Positions 7,719 through 16,174 of a stretch of DNA of 64,000 nt are shown one piece after another (within the stretch, counting starts at the first letter, position 1; each line of letters opens with the position of its first letter). Source of the stretch: Sphingobacteriales bacterium. Its GTDB lineage: Bacteria; Bacteroidota; Bacteroidia; UKL13-3. The DNA is taken from assembly GCA_021298155.1 (NCBI GenBank), contig JAJTEN010000001.1, forward strand, positions 1-64,000. The letters are read 5' to 3'. A program made the position numbers and the translations under genes. A model generated the notes under the pieces. It did no database searches. It saw only the letters and a program-made list of their open reading frames with translations, and was not told the origin of the DNA.

Positions 7719-8204
7719 TTATCTGATTCTATCGGCACTTTTTACCAATTCCTCATCTTTTTTGATGAGAAAAAATACGCGAAGGTTTAAATAAACGGTA
7801 AAAAGCATGAAGGCGATGCTTATAATTGATGTTGCCATTAATTTTTCAGCATTAAAATTAGGAATAAATTGGTATGCTTTTACTGTAAATGTTGTCAATA
7901 AAGCCAAAATAGCTACCAAATTTAAGCGGGTGAACTGCATCTGCTTTAATCGATTTTTGAAATTTATTAGAATAAAAATACTCAATCCAATTACAACAGA
8001 AACGAGTAAAATTAATATAATTTGTATCTGACTATCAATCAATATTCCATTTTCTAAGGTATTGAAATAGAAGAAATTTAAGGCAAATTCTGTGGCTTTT
8101 TTGCCCGATTCTATTTCTACCAAATGAATAATATCAAAGGCACAGTAGGCAGATAATATGATAATTATGAAGGCTAAATAAACAGATTGGATGCGTTGTA
8201 TCAT
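7719..8204 (-). CDS. DUF4293 family inner-membrane protein
   Basis: A 161-aa protein with four predicted membrane helices (about 7-25, 58-80, 92-110, 122-145) and the family's characteristic ends, MIQRIQSVYL and KDEELVKSADRIR. DUF4293 proteins are found across Bacteroidota and have no known function. Both termini are probably cytoplasmic. It lies 73 bases upstream of hisS's ATG on the same strand but has its own intergenic space on both sides; operon membership is uncertain. Confidence 0.85.
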   Translation of the reverse strand: MIQRIQSVYLAFIIIILSAYCAFDIIHLVEIESGKKATEFALNFFYFNTLENGILIDSQIQIILILLVSVVIGLSIFILINFKNRLKQMQFTRLNLVAILALLTTFTVKAYQFIPNFNAEKLMATSIISIAFMLFTVYLNLRVFFLIKKDEELVKSADRIR

Positions 8205-8267
8205 GATACAAAGAAAATTTGATTTTTGATAAATACAAAGTAATTCATTGTTTTACCCTGTTGGCGG

Positions 8268-9116
8268 CTAGTTTGGACTCCAATTTTTAAATTGCGCATA
8301 CACATTCTCTTTAATTTTCTCATTTTTTTGCAAGGCTAAATCTCTAGAACTTCTTCCATTTCCTAAATAGTAATGAGGAACATAAAATATCCAAAACAAG
8401 GCTGCTTGCGGCCAGTTATAAAAATGTGCGGTTATAATTGTTGCTCCAATTAGAGATCCATTTAGAAAAAAAGCGTTGCCTGCATTATGATAATCTTTTT
8501 GGTAAAGTTGACCCAATCCGGGTAGGAGTAAACTGAGTATTTGTGCTTTTTGGGGAGAAAAATAGCGCATATTTTCATACCTATTTAGCAGGCTATCTAA
8601 ACTTAACTGCTGCTGTGTGGTAGCAAACTTTTTTAAGTGTAGAGCACTTTGCCTTACCAGGTCTTTTCTGTTTAATTTGATTTCACATAGTAGTTTAAAG
8701 TAAGCTAAATTGGCTTGAAAATTATTAATCGAATCATCCATGTAGTTTTCAATTTGTTTGGTGCAATCTTCATAGTTTTCTGCATTAAAATATGCTGCTA
8801 TCTCTATGAGTTTTTGGTCTGAACCTAAATTTGGTTCAGCCCCACTTTTTAAAAATTGAATTATTTCTAAACTCGTATTATAGTGCTGAGCATAAAATGC
8901 TGATAGAAGATAATTGTTTGTGATTGTACTTTTTTCATTTTCTGAGGCAAAAAACCAAATTCTATGATACAACGCATAAGCAGATTGATAGCTTTTTGCA
9001 AAGAATAAACTATCTGCTTCTTGTTTACATTTACTGCTAGTTTGAGCAAATACATTATGTGTTTTACTCGCAAGAAATACGGTAATAGCTAGAATATAAA
9101 TTTGCGTTAATTTCAT
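8268..9116 (-). CDS. Exported helical-repeat protein with C-terminal membrane domain, second of a tandem pair
   Basis: A 282-aa protein. Residues 1-24 are a signal peptide (ending HNVFAQ). Residues about 30-190 are an all-alpha TPR-like region. The C-terminal ~80 residues form a hydrophobic domain beginning LSLLLPGLGQLYQKDY, like the PGxGQ-Y start of DUF5683/TM2-like domains, with two likely membrane hairpins and a charged tail. It resembles the product of 9064-9867 in layout and C-terminal motif, so the two are probably paralogues. It overlaps that gene by 53 bases, its signal peptide being encoded across the upstream gene's last codons. Function unknown; see the YidD-like gene two steps upstream. 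Confidence 0.7.
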   Translation of the reverse strand: MKLTQIYILAITVFLASKTHNVFAQTSSKCKQEADSLFFAKSYQSAYALYHRIWFFASENEKSTITNNYLLSAFYAQHYNTSLEIIQFLKSGAEPNLGSDQKLIEIAAYFNAENYEDCTKQIENYMDDSINNFQANLAYFKLLCEIKLNRKDLVRQSALHLKKFATTQQQLSLDSLLNRYENMRYFSPQKAQILSLLLPGLGQLYQKDYHNAGNAFFLNGSLIGATIITAHFYNWPQAALFWIFYVPHYYLGNGRSSRDLALQKNEKIKENVYAQFKNWSPN

Positions 9117-9867
9117 TTTTTAAATGTTGTATTTCAAAAGCTTTTTTGCGTTTTAAACTGTAATAAGTTCCCCAAATATTTCCTCCGTAAAAAACAGTTC
9201 CCATGAATAGATTGGTAAAGCCAAAAATTGATCGTGCGCCGTAATTATTGAAGCTATATACGCTTAAATAGGTGTGGGTGGCAACCATAAATAGCTGTAG
9301 AAAGCCTTCATAGGTGTTTCCTATCCACATTTTTCCGCTGCCAGGTATAAATATCGCCGCAATAACAGGTTTAATGTTAAGTGGCTTTTTGATTGTTTTT
9401 AATTGGTTGCGTAAAGTATAGAAATAGTTGCTGTCTATCGTATGTTTGTTTTTTAAAATAGTTGCATCTAAAAGTTCTATATTATCTGTTAATAGAAGAT
9501 ATCTTAGCTGCAATTCGGTAGGTAATTTTTTCCAGCTTTTTTCTAATAAATGAAGGGAGTCATATTTAAGGCATAGGCAGGCTAGTTGATGCAATACTTG
9601 GTCAGAGATGCTGTCTTTGTTGAGTGCATTTTGCAGGTAAAAAAAAAGTTTTTCCCTCTCATTTAATTGAGATAAGCAGTGAATGTAGAGACAAAACAGG
9701 CTATCTGTTTGCCCTGAACCAATAGGTGAAACTAAAGCTTCTTGTGCTTGCCTAAATTGCCCTTCACATACCAGGTGTTTTGCATAAGTATAGCTATGTT
9801 CTTTATCAAATAAATCTTGTGCATACAGTTTGCTGCCAATGAATAATAATATAATGAGAATTCTCAT
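9064..9867 (-). CDS. Exported helical-repeat protein with C-terminal membrane domain, first of a tandem pair
   Basis: A 267-aa protein with a short signal peptide (MRILIILLFIGSKLYAQ), a TPR-like helical region (about 25-165), and a C-terminal membrane part starting AAIFIPGSGKMWIGNTYEG. The PGxGxxx motif, following hydrophobic stretches and Lys/Glu-rich tail parallel its downstream neighbour. It starts in an ATGA overlap with the YidD-like gene, so translation is coupled. Its last 53 bases overlap the next gene. I infer a periplasmic repeat domain anchored to the inner membrane. No enzymatic motif is visible. Confidence 0.7.
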   Translation of the reverse strand: MRILIILLFIGSKLYAQDLFDKEHSYTYAKHLVCEGQFRQAQEALVSPIGSGQTDSLFCLYIHCLSQLNEREKLFFYLQNALNKDSISDQVLHQLACLCLKYDSLHLLEKSWKKLPTELQLRYLLLTDNIELLDATILKNKHTIDSNYFYTLRNQLKTIKKPLNIKPVIAAIFIPGSGKMWIGNTYEGFLQLFMVATHTYLSVYSFNNYGARSIFGFTNLFMGTVFYGGNIWGTYYSLKRKKAFEIQHLKNEINANLYSSYYRISCE

Positions 9868-10208
9868 GGCAGGTCTACGGCTTTATTTGCTGCGTTTAAA
9901 GGGTAATCCTCAACTCTTCCATTGCAGCGTAAAAGCCTATCGGCACTTAAAAATAGGGCAATGGGTAAAGGGAATTTTTTGAGCGCTAACTTAGCAAAAT
10001 GTGAACACGATGGATAAAATTGGCAATTAGAGCCATCTTGTGAGGAAATATATTTTTTATATAGCCCATGCAGTCCATTGTATTGCATTAATTCGTGTTT
10101 GTGCGTGTCGTCAAAAATGAGTGATTTTTGCAGTTTTATATCCTGAGAAACGCAAATATTGCATAATAATATAAGGTTAAAAACAAGTGCAAATTTTAAT
10201 TTCCTCAT
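9864..10208 (-). CDS. YidD-like protein carrying an N-terminal signal peptide
   Basis: A 114-aa protein. The core matches YidD (membrane protein insertion efficiency factor): Tyr-rich lead, Cys62-QFYPSCS (Cys68), LALKKFP, and LLRC (Cys94)-NG. Ordinary YidD is a cytoplasmic, membrane-associated peptide of about 70-90 residues encoded by rpmH-rnpA-yidD-yidC. This one instead starts with a cleavable-looking signal (MRKLKFALVFNLILLCNICV then SQD) plus a linker, and it sits with two exported proteins. I infer a periplasmic or membrane-attached paralogue with a different role. First gene of the three-gene unit; only 37 bases separate it from the divergent gene at 10246. Confidence 0.8.
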   Translation of the reverse strand: MRKLKFALVFNLILLCNICVSQDIKLQKSLIFDDTHKHELMQYNGLHGLYKKYISSQDGSNCQFYPSCSHFAKLALKKFPLPIALFLSADRLLRCNGRVEDYPLNAANKAVDLP

Positions 10209-10245
10209 TTTTTTATTTTTATTGCAATAAAATTAAAAACCTCAT

Positions 10246-11904
10246 ATGAAAAAAGTTTTCCTGCTCTGTTTTGCTTATTTGTTTGTTTTCAGCTTATTAG
10301 CTCAGGAGCCAGCCCGAATTGAGTTCGATGCCGAAAATGCAGTAGGCAATAAATATTATACCTATCCAATTGGTGAGAATGGTTTAATATTAATGTACCA
10401 AGCTGCTGGAAAAGAGAAAGGTAAGTCGAAAGAATTGGCTTATACCCTTAAAAAATTAGATGTAAATTTCAAGGAAATAGGTAAAAGTTCTTTTCCAATA
10501 TCTAAAGGATATACGTTGGATGAAGTAGTAAGTGATGCAAATAATTTGTATGCCTTGTTCTCACCCTCTGCCAATTTTACGAGCTATACCGTATACAAAA
10601 TAGATAAGAAAACCCTTAAAACCACCATTTTTGAGGGTGAATACCCTAAGCATTTAAAATATGAGGGTATGCAGGTTATGAATGGTGTTGTTTATTTGGG
10701 TTTAACAGCGGGTCCAAATCCTTCAACAACTACAATTTTAACGTGTGTTTCTATGCCACTATGTTTTATTCCTATGCTTTTCTATAACCCAAAATATTAT
10801 TCTATGGTAACCGCTTTAGATTTCAATAAAAAAGTTGTTTCAAAAAAAGAATATCAATTGGGTGGAGGTAAAGGACTTACCATAGAATTCATTGATATTT
10901 CTAAAAATGATTCGCTCAATAAAGTTGATTTGTTGCTTTCGTTAGAGGGTAAAAAGGAGTCAAGAACCATATTGAGAGAGTTAAGCGGAACTACACTCGA
11001 TAAGGAAAAGGTATTTAAACTTACTGGAGGAAAAGAAATTGCAAGTGCAAAGGTATTTAGTACAAATCCAACCAATAAAATTGTAATCGGACAATTTAAA
11101 AACAAACGAGGTAAAACAAGGAAAGAACGCAAGGAGGCTGCCAAAAAGGCTCCAGGTGGAATCTTTATTAGTAGTGTAGATAATGGCAAGCAAACCTTTA
11201 CCAAATTGGTTCCATTTTCATCTTTTAAAAATTTCACCATTAGTATTCCTAAAAGTGAAAGCAAAAAGGGGAAATCGAATAGCAAAAGAGAAGCGTCTCA
11301 AAGCCTAGGATTGCAAAGTATCATTTCATTTACTTTTCATGATATATTGGTGAGAGAAGATGAAATAATAGTGTTTGCTGAGCCATATTATCCAACGTAT
11401 CACACAGAAACACGTGTTGTTTATGTAAATGGTAGAGCAACTACGCAAACCGTAACCGTTTTTGATGGCTATAAGTTTCTAGGTGCAATGGTAATGGCTT
11501 TCGACATGGAAGGAAATATGAAATGGGAAAATGGATTTAAAATTTCTGATGGTCCGCTTTCTTTCTCAACCAGCAGAAAATTTGATTTTTACGAAACAGA
11601 AGACCAAGGCATAAAGGTTGTATATAACAATGCTGGGTCTATTTTTTCAAAGGTGATATACAACGATAAGGTAGATTCGGAAGTTGAATTGATGAAAATT
11701 AAGGCTGCCGGTAATAATAAAAAGGTTAAAAATTTGGATTCAAGATATACAGAAGTTAATGGTACTGAGTATTGGTATGATAATTTTTATTTAGCTTTTG
11801 GTATGCAAAAAATTACATCAGATACTAAGGCTAAAGACAGAGCCAAAGATGAAAAGAAAAACCGTACCATATTTTACCTCAATAAAATAGAAATTGAAGA
11901 ATAG
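10246..11904 (+). CDS. Large exported protein of unknown function
   Basis: A 552-aa protein with a clear signal peptide (MKKVFLLCFAYLFVFSLLAQ). The mature part is beta-rich with repeating hydrophobic/charged strand patterns, reminiscent of a beta-propeller, plus two Lys-rich inserts (KNKRGKTRKERKEAAKK near 285-300 and SESKKGKSNSKRE near 340). A hydrophobic stretch at about 165-185 (ILTCVSMPLCFIPMLFYN) could touch the membrane. I do not recognise a family. It is the first gene of a three-gene plus-strand unit with an M48 peptidase and a barrel-like protein, and overlaps the peptidase gene by 11 bases. Confidence 0.7.
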   Translation: MKKVFLLCFAYLFVFSLLAQEPARIEFDAENAVGNKYYTYPIGENGLILMYQAAGKEKGKSKELAYTLKKLDVNFKEIGKSSFPISKGYTLDEVVSDANNLYALFSPSANFTSYTVYKIDKKTLKTTIFEGEYPKHLKYEGMQVMNGVVYLGLTAGPNPSTTTILTCVSMPLCFIPMLFYNPKYYSMVTALDFNKKVVSKKEYQLGGGKGLTIEFIDISKNDSLNKVDLLLSLEGKKESRTILRELSGTTLDKEKVFKLTGGKEIASAKVFSTNPTNKIVIGQFKNKRGKTRKERKEAAKKAPGGIFISSVDNGKQTFTKLVPFSSFKNFTISIPKSESKKGKSNSKREASQSLGLQSIISFTFHDILVREDEIIVFAEPYYPTYHTETRVVYVNGRATTQTVTVFDGYKFLGAMVMAFDMEGNMKWENGFKISDGPLSFSTSRKFDFYETEDQGIKVVYNNAGSIFSKVIYNDKVDSEVELMKIKAAGNNKKVKNLDSRYTEVNGTEYWYDNFYLAFGMQKITSDTKAKDRAKDEKKNRTIFYLNKIEIEE

Positions 11905-14155
11905 GATTTTTTGCTTGCTGTGGCTGATTTTTTTGTCAGTTACTTCGCAAGCCCAAGAATACAAATCTTGGTTTAAAACCATAGCGCCTTTAGGTTCAGA
12001 ATTTACCGATAGGAAAAACCTACTTGCCGATTTAGAATTAGATAAACCTGCTAAAAAATCTAAGGTTAATATTAAGGCTTTTAAAGAGTCGAACGACTAT
12101 TTTATTGATAGGTTTTTAAACTCGGGTAGGGTTGTAGCCTATAGTAAAGCCAATGTGTATTTAGATCAAGTAGCAGATAAACTTTTGCAGCATGATCCTG
12201 CCTTGCGCGCTAAGTTAAAGTTTTATATTGTATATACTTCTGAGGTAAATGCGTTTACCTTCACCAACGGTATGATTTTCGTAAATATTGGCTTGTTTGC
12301 TCGTTTAGAAAATGAAGCACAATTGGCTTTTATTTTGGCACATGAGATTGCACATTATACCAAAAAACATGTTTTTGAACGCTATAAGTTTAGCTCAGAA
12401 TCTGAGGTAGAAGACATGAATGAAGAGGAGTTTTTAGAGGTAGTATTAAGCAAGTTTTCACGAAATCAAGAGTTTGAAGCAGATCAAATTGGCTTCGACA
12501 TTTTTAAAAAATCTGGCTATACCCAATCAGAAGCTGCTAAGGTTTTCGAAATTTTAAAATTATCTGAATATCCTGTTGAAAATAAGAAAATTGAAAAACA
12601 TGTTTTTGAAGGGCAATATTTAAAAGTTCCCTACGCTTTTTATCCAGACACGGCCATACAGATAGTGGTTAATGATGATGAAAACGACTCCACACACACG
12701 CATCCTAGCAGTTGGAAAAGGCAATTAGCCTTGGGTAAACAGATGGATAACAATGCTTCAAATTTTGGTTCACCATTTAAAATAGATGCGAAAGCCTTTG
12801 CCAATATTAAATTAGCTTCTCAATTTGCTTTAAGTGAAATTCTTATACAAGAAAAAGACTATATCAGTTCTTTGTATAATTCAGAGCTATTATTGTCTAA
12901 ATATCCCAACAATGAAACTTTGCTTGGACTCAAAGTAAAAGCATATTATTTCTTACTTGCCAATATTAATGCTGGCAGTAGTTCATCCGTTATTAAAAAG
13001 CCCAAAAAGATTAATGGTGAAATTAGAAAGTTTCATCAGCTTTTTAAAAAGTTAAATATTAAAGAAACCAATACCTTAGCCTTGCGCATTGCTTGGGATA
13101 TTCATTTGGCTAATCCAAAAAACGAAGAGATTAAAGTTTTTACACATGCCATAACCAAAATGTTTGCTGGAAGTGTAAGCACAGATTTGACGCAATTTGC
13201 CAAGCTTAATGAGTATGATGAATCTCTAATTGCATCCTTTTATGCGCCAGATACAACCCAAGAATTTGCCAAGCGCAAGCGATTTAATTCTGGTACGGGT
13301 GCAGTTATCAGAAAATCGAAACCCAAAACCAAAGAAAGTTTTGTTAAGTATGCTATTCCAGATTTAATAGAAAATCAAAATTTTAAAACAGTATTTACGG
13401 CCATTGCCAGAGATGTAATAGTGTATCAAGAAGCCAATCCGAGTGATATTGAACAATACGACGATGTAGAAGAAAATACAGTGTATAACAGACCTAAACC
13501 AGAGGAGAAGAAGAAGAAAAAGGGGTCGGCAAAAAAAATGCTTGAAGCCAGAGAACCGTTTAGGGCAGAGAAAATTTTAATTATCGATGTAAGCAATGTA
13601 AAACTTGATTTAAGCTCTGGGAGTCCGGTAAAATTCTTTTCAATCCAACAAAAGCAAAAAGAATTAGTAAATACTATTCAAAATTGTGCTGAGCTTACTG
13701 GGATGAAGTTAACGGTGTTTAATCCAGTAGATTTAATAGCCAACGATTCTCAATTTTACAATGATAGAAATATCCTTGAAACATGGAAGATGGAGCGCAT
13801 TACCAATCGCCATATGGAAGAAGTTTTGCCATCAAATTATCAAGAAATAGAAGATTTATGTCGACGTTATGGAACCAAATATGTTTGTTTCATCAATACG
13901 CGATCAATTATTCTACCGGTAAATCAAGCGCAATTATTTACCAATGTGCTGTATACTATTTATAATCCACCATTGTTTGCCTTTGTGATGTATAGTGTGT
14001 TTAGGTATAAGAGATATAGCGCCATTTACATGCCCGTATTTGATATAACCACAGGAAAGGTAATGGCCGATTATTCTTCCGAATATGATTATCCAGATCA
14101 TCCAGATTTAATGAAGGCCGAGTTTTACTACTTCTTTAATTCAATCAAAAAATGA
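11894..14155 (+). CDS. Exported M48-family zinc metallopeptidase with long C-terminal extension
   Basis: A 753-aa protein. It has a signal peptide (residues 1-20), then an M48 domain with the HExxH zinc site His150-Glu151-His154 (AHEIAHYTKKH) and the third ligand Glu195 in NQEFEADQIG. After about residue 300 come a helical TPR-like part, a Lys-rich linker (near 540) and a 200-residue C-terminal domain of unknown type. M48 proteins of this sort (BepA/LoiP-like) act in periplasmic quality control of envelope proteins. The start is TTG at 11894, inside the previous gene; no ATG suits the signal peptide. The stop overlaps the next ATG (ATGA). No membrane helices besides the signal. Confidence 0.85.
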   Translation: MKNRIFCLLWLIFLSVTSQAQEYKSWFKTIAPLGSEFTDRKNLLADLELDKPAKKSKVNIKAFKESNDYFIDRFLNSGRVVAYSKANVYLDQVADKLLQHDPALRAKLKFYIVYTSEVNAFTFTNGMIFVNIGLFARLENEAQLAFILAHEIAHYTKKHVFERYKFSSESEVEDMNEEEFLEVVLSKFSRNQEFEADQIGFDIFKKSGYTQSEAAKVFEILKLSEYPVENKKIEKHVFEGQYLKVPYAFYPDTAIQIVVNDDENDSTHTHPSSWKRQLALGKQMDNNASNFGSPFKIDAKAFANIKLASQFALSEILIQEKDYISSLYNSELLLSKYPNNETLLGLKVKAYYFLLANINAGSSSSVIKKPKKINGEIRKFHQLFKKLNIKETNTLALRIAWDIHLANPKNEEIKVFTHAITKMFAGSVSTDLTQFAKLNEYDESLIASFYAPDTTQEFAKRKRFNSGTGAVIRKSKPKTKESFVKYAIPDLIENQNFKTVFTAIARDVIVYQEANPSDIEQYDDVEENTVYNRPKPEEKKKKKGSAKKMLEAREPFRAEKILIIDVSNVKLDLSSGSPVKFFSIQQKQKELVNTIQNCAELTGMKLTVFNPVDLIANDSQFYNDRNILETWKMERITNRHMEEVLPSNYQEIEDLCRRYGTKYVCFINTRSIILPVNQAQLFTNVLYTIYNPPLFAFVMYSVFRYKRYSAIYMPVFDITTGKVMADYSSEYDYPDHPDLMKAEFYYFFNSIKK

Positions 14156-14883
14156 AAAGATTATTGAAAATAACGCTTTTAATGCTATTTATTGGTCTGA
14201 CCCAATATCATGCTTACGCCCAACGTGTGGCTGGGTATATGGGAAAGCGTTTTTTTGTTGGCATTCCAGTTTCCTACATGCCCAATATTTATGGTTTTGT
14301 AAATCAAGAGGCAAAAATAAATTACAATGGGAAAAATCAATTTTACATGTTAAATGCGCTTAAAGTTGGTGCCAGTGTTGGTTTAGTTACTAGTAATTTG
14401 AGATCTGTTGTGCTTGATGTAGATTTTCAAAATACTGGAGTAGCTAAAGAATCGAGTAGTTATTATAACTTTAATGGAACACCAAGTAATTTTGTGTATG
14501 GAAGAAGTAAGCTAATTTCTTATAAATTAAGGGTTCAAAATGCCTTTCAACACTGTGCCCCGGTTGGCGGATATAAAGGTATTACCTTAGGCTTAACTAC
14601 TTTTAATAATTCATACATTAATGAGCAAGGTGCAGAGGTAACAACGGCAGATGAGTTAGATTTTTCTATTGGTTATGCAGGTGGACTCAGGCGTGTGTAC
14701 AAAGATAAAATTGTGGTAGACCTTGGTTTAGAATACAATATGTTTGTTAGGGCCATTGGAGGTATTTTTGATTTTGAATCTGAGGATAAAGCACCCGAGG
14801 AGACTGTTGGTAATTATGCGATCAAGAAGAATGGTTTAAATAGCATCATCGTATGCAAAGCGGCAATTTATCTGCTATTGTAA
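14152..14883 (+). CDS. Exported beta-barrel-like protein of unknown function
   Basis: A 243-aa protein with a signal peptide (MKRLLKITLLMLFIGLTQYHAYA) and alternating strand patterns with aromatic ends typical of small outer-membrane barrels (VGIPVSYMPNIYGF, SIGYAGGLRRVYKDK, VDLGLEYNMFVRAIGG). The last residues are hydrophobic (CKAAIYLLL), as expected for a closing strand, although the final Phe usual for BAM substrates is replaced by Leu. It is coupled to the M48 gene by a 4-base overlap. An inferred role is a client or partner of that peptidase in the outer membrane. Confidence 0.6.
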   Translation: MKRLLKITLLMLFIGLTQYHAYAQRVAGYMGKRFFVGIPVSYMPNIYGFVNQEAKINYNGKNQFYMLNALKVGASVGLVTSNLRSVVLDVDFQNTGVAKESSSYYNFNGTPSNFVYGRSKLISYKLRVQNAFQHCAPVGGYKGITLGLTTFNNSYINEQGAEVTTADELDFSIGYAGGLRRVYKDKIVVDLGLEYNMFVRAIGGIFDFESEDKAPEETVGNYAIKKNGLNSIIVCKAAIYLLL

Positions 14884-14887
14884 TTAT

Positions 14888-15544
14888 TTATTTTTTGCGA
14901 AACTGGTTCCCAAAAACCTTTTCAAATTTCTCTAGCTTCGGCGCAATAACATACTGACAATAACCTTGCGAGCTATTTTGATTATAATAGTTTTGGTGGT
15001 ATGCCTCTGCTTCATAAAAGTTGGTATATGCCGTAATTTCTGTAACAATTGGATCGCTAAAAGCGCCACTGGCATCTAGGTCATTTTTAATTTTTTCAGC
15101 AATTGTTTTTTGTGTTTCATTCAGATAAAATATAGCAGATCTATATTGTGTCCCTATGTCGTTTCCTTGGCGGTTTAAGGTTGTTGGGTTGTGTGTTTGC
15201 CAAAATACAGAGAGCAAAGTTTCAAATGAAACCTCTTGTGGGTTATAGATTAATCTGATTACTTCTGCATGTCCAGTTGTGCCCTCACAAATTTCTGTAT
15301 AAGTTGGGTTTACAACGCTACCACCACTATATCCTGAAACAATTTGTTTAATACCAGGCACGCGCTGAAATACGGCTTCTACACACCAAAAACAGCCTGC
15401 ACCCAAAATCGCAGTATCTAAATTTGAATCTTTTATTTGCTCTGTCATGATATTCGTTTTTAATTTTTTGTTTTTATTGTCTGATTGAGATTGGCAAGAT
15501 ATACCCAATAAAATAATTGTACTTATAATAATATGTTGTATCAT
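14888..15544 (-). CDS. msrA: Peptide methionine sulfoxide reductase MsrA, lipoprotein form
   Basis: A 218-aa protein. The catalytic GCFWC is at residues 50-54 (Cys51 nucleophile); a C-terminal Cys in SSQGYCQYV is the likely resolving residue. The N-terminus is a lipoprotein signal with lipobox ILLGISC (Cys17), so the enzyme is anchored in the envelope rather than cytoplasmic. It reduces methionine-S-sulfoxide in proteins. An internal ATG (MTEQIKDS, residue 33) could yield a cytoplasmic form, but the signal in front is well formed. It ends 4 bases from the convergent gene at 14883 and is followed upstream by an unrelated redox cluster. Confidence 0.93.
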   Translation of the reverse strand: MIQHIIISTIILLGISCQSQSDNKNKKLKTNIMTEQIKDSNLDTAILGAGCFWCVEAVFQRVPGIKQIVSGYSGGSVVNPTYTEICEGTTGHAEVIRLIYNPQEVSFETLLSVFWQTHNPTTLNRQGNDIGTQYRSAIFYLNETQKTIAEKIKNDLDASGAFSDPIVTEITAYTNFYEAEAYHQNYYNQNSSQGYCQYVIAPKLEKFEKVFGNQFRKK

Positions 15545-15552
15545 GATATAGA

Positions 15553-16173
15553 TTATTTGATTGGTTTAGCATAAGGTAATCTGCTTACTTTTTCTGCTTG
15601 ATAATAGGTCTCTAACCCATGAACCAAAGCTGTTTTACTATTGTTTAGGTTAAGAAATCCCTCTGCTTCTATGATGCCCTCTGCTGCTATAATTTCCTCT
15701 ACGCTTCCAATAATTAATAATGTATCATTGCTGGTAATGGGAATAATTTCTGCTAATTTTAGTCCGATTTTGAGTTTACTTTCTTTTACGTATGGTGCCT
15801 GAATGTGTGGGGTAAATTCTTCGCTAAATCCGCAATGCTCAAATTCACTCTGACTCCTTTGATAACGTGCCGAAGTTTGATGCGCATCTTTATATTTTTC
15901 TATGGGCACATGGTTTAAGGTAAAATATTCATTTGTGATGATATTTTCATAGGTGTGTTTTTCTACACTCACAGGCCTGTGTAAAATGCCCATTAATGGA
16001 GGGTTAGCTCCCACATGCACTACTTGTGAGAAAATAGCCAAATTAGTGTGTCCATCTTTGTCTTGAGTACCAACTAAAATGGCAGATTTGATACCTGCCA
16101 AACCATTGATCAAATTGGTTCTATACTGTTTTTCAAAATTGGCAATATCTGCCGCATAAACATGTGTATTCAT
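15553..16173 (-). CDS. Flavin reductase-family (FMN-binding) protein
   Basis: A 206-aa protein of the flavin reductase/flavoredoxin-like split-barrel family: NLINGLAGIKSAILVGT at the start of the barrel, then SQVVHVGANPPLMGILHRP, EKHTYENI and FTLNHV, the usual FMN phosphate and isoalloxazine contacts. Members bind FMN and either supply reduced flavin or act as oxidoreductases. A TTG start 12 bases upstream exists, but the ATG at 16173 lies immediately after the SDR stop and fits the family. It ends the methyltransferase-FAD oxidoreductase-SDR-flavin reductase cluster; the exact reaction is unknown. Confidence 0.85.
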   Translation of the reverse strand: MNTHVYAADIANFEKQYRTNLINGLAGIKSAILVGTQDKDGHTNLAIFSQVVHVGANPPLMGILHRPVSVEKHTYENIITNEYFTLNHVPIEKYKDAHQTSARYQRSQSEFEHCGFSEEFTPHIQAPYVKESKLKIGLKLAEIIPITSNDTLLIIGSVEEIIAAEGIIEAEGFLNLNNSKTALVHGLETYYQAEKVSRLPYAKPIK

Positions 16174-16174
16174 T

